NCBI GenBank assembly: GCA_937898445.1
Contig: CALEJY010000236.1
Span: 1 to 20,665, forward strand
Length of the DNA stretch: 20,665 nucleotides
Direction of reading: 5' to 3'
Source: an uncultured Candidatus Melainabacteria bacterium
GTDB taxonomy: Bacteria; Cyanobacteriota; Vampirovibrionia; Gastranaerophilales; Gastranaerophilaceae
Part shown: positions 19,314 through 20,665 of the stretch, one piece after another
Numbering within the stretch: position 1 is the first letter of the stretch
Layout of the letters: each line of letters opens with the position of its first letter
The notes under the pieces: model-generated
Database searches by the model: none
Told to the model about the DNA's origin: nothing
Seen by the model: only the letters and a program-made list of their open reading frames with translations
Translations under genes and position numbers: made by a program

Positions 19314-20665
19314 TTATTTTAAGAAACAACTATCACTAGAATTATTAAATTCATCTAATTGTTCATATAATGATTTTAGATAGTTTTCTTTACTTTCGTC
19401 CGAATCATCTATCTTACTTTCCAATTTAGTTTGTATTGCTTTTATTATAGCTTTAGCACTATTTTTAGATAAAGCCTAATTTGGATTTCTTACTAAATTA
19501 TTAATTCGTTTATCATTTAATTCGGATAAAACTTCTTTAATTATTGGAGTATTAGCAAAATCTCCAATTGTTTTAATTTCATTAATTGGTTTTGATTCTT
19601 CTTCTATATTAGATATTTTAGTTTCTTGAGCTTTTTGTTCTTGAGTAGGATTAAGAATTTTTGCGGTATATTGTTTACTTTTTACAAAATTTGTATTCTC
19701 TCCATCAATTAATTTTATGGAAAGATTACCAGAATTTTGATATTGAAGATTATATACATTTCCATTATCGAAAGTAATTTGTAAACCTTTACCTGTTTTC
19801 TTAATTTTACTTATATTTTGTTCTCCATAACCATCAAATAAATTTTTTAATGTATAAATAAATCCATTATCGTCTATTTTTATAGGAGTTCTATCTATGT
19901 CTTCTATAGATTTTATCTTCTATAACATTTTAAATTTATTTTTATTAAAACGATTCTATAATGATTTAATATATTCTTCTTTAGAACTACTATCTTCAAG
20001 TCCTTCAGTAAAAGCTTCTCCAAGTTTTTCTGTCATTTCGTTATGAAGTTTTATAACTTCGTCTATTTGATTTAATGCTGGTTTTGAAGATTTAGTTTCT
20101 TTTTTAACCTTTTTTTTAGCTGTCTCTGGATTAAATTCATTTATATTTATTTTAAAATAACTTCCAGATGCAACCATATCAGTTTTAAAGAAATTAGATT
20201 TAGTAGCTGAATAATCAGAAATATTATCATCTGATTTATTCTTTCTTTCAATTAATACAGGATCTGAGAATATACCGTATTTAAATTCTGCAAAAGATGC
20301 TCTAATAAATGGTTGTTCAAAATCATTTTCTTTTTCAATAGATACTACACCATGAAACATTAAATTAAATAAATCTTCAATTACTGTTCCAATGTTTTCA
20401 TCGTTTGGTGCACCATCTTGATCAATTTGCTTTAGTATGTCTTCATATTCAATTCTAAATGATTCATCATTACCATTTGTATCACTCTTATAATTTATTA
20501 CATAAGGTGTAGTTTCTTTATCTGGATTATTATCTTTATTTAAAAATACATTTAATCCTAATTCATAATTAGAACCAATATTAAGATAATGCGCAGCTTT
20601 TATTAAAAGAATAGGCATTGCTTCTAACTTAGATAATTTATCTACAGTTATTTGTCCAGAGTCTT
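19314..20665 (-). CDS. gene 4: C-terminal part of a giant crAss-like protein (at least 449 aa, truncated by the window edge)
   Basis: The frame is open from the right edge (DSGQITVDKLSKLEA...) to TAA at 19314-19316, with a second TAA directly after. An internal Met at 20618 (MPILLIKAAH) is not taken as the start because the frame continues upstream without a stop. TAG glutamines are present, for example after EEYIKSL and in NPNQALSK. No catalytic motif is visible. A Lys-rich linker (KKKVKKETKSSK, near 20085-20125) is followed by helical charged sequence, then a beta-rich stretch with FDGYG and FDNGNVYNLQYQ, and a helical C-terminus. It ends 9 nt before the polymerase start, in the same operon. 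Most likely it is another large co-packaged or structural protein of the transcription block, inferred from context only. Confidence 0.82.

Noticed and set aside
1..20665. TGA reassigned to tryptophan
   Set aside because: No in-frame TGA occurs in the translated genes, and Trp is encoded by TGG throughout.
1..20665. Suppressor tRNA or CRISPR array
   Set aside because: No cloverleaf with CUA anticodon and no regularly spaced repeats were seen by eye; the space outside genes and introns is very small.

Overview
This very AT-rich window reads as part of a crAss-like (Crassvirales) phage genome that uses a changed genetic code, probably infecting a gut Bacteroidales host. Most of it (about 1.1-20.7 kb) is minus-strand coding sequence. 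Under the standard code this looks like a graveyard of short ORFs. If TAG is read as glutamine (code 15) it becomes four very long open frames: a partial protein entering from the right edge (gene 4, at least 449 aa), a 3,328-aa protein (gene 3), a 783-aa protein (gene 2) and a 1,515-aa protein (gene 1). All of them end in TAA. They are packed almost without gaps, including a 1-nt TAATG overlap and a stop/start pair separated by one nucleotide. This is the layout of the crAss-like transcription block, which encodes the virion-packaged RNA polymerase and its companion proteins.

Gene 3 is the likely virion RNA polymerase. It is split by two self-splicing group I introns, whose boundaries I placed from frame, splice-site U-G pairs and P1 helices. 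Exon 1 is 19304-12120, intron 2 is 12119-11086, the middle exon is 11085-10108, intron 1 is 10107-9842, and the last exon is 9841-8018. Intron 2 encodes a LAGLIDADG homing endonuclease and cuts the polymerase exactly inside its catalytic Asp-x-Asp-x-Asp motif (Asp-Tyr | Asp-Ile-Asp). Intron 1 is compact and has no ORF.

Gene 2 ends in a zincin-type metallopeptidase domain (HEHVH with a downstream Glu). Gene 1 carries a stretch resembling a PD-(D/E)XK nuclease core in which the acidic residue before the lysine is replaced, followed by a long region typical of giant crAss-like proteins and of unknown function. These proteins may travel in the capsid together and enter the cell with the genome; that is inference from known crAss-like phages.

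At the left edge two small plus-strand genes converge on the giant block: an unrecognised 166-aa protein, and an exported 134-aa protein resembling the RlpA/3D double-psi barrel. Neither contains TAG, in contrast to the giant genes. A strong bidirectional terminator at 1072-1119 separates the two transcription units. The most unusual items are the intron-split catalytic site, a 45-nt hairpin that contains the first recoded TAG of the polymerase gene, and the partition of TAG use between strands and inside the intron.
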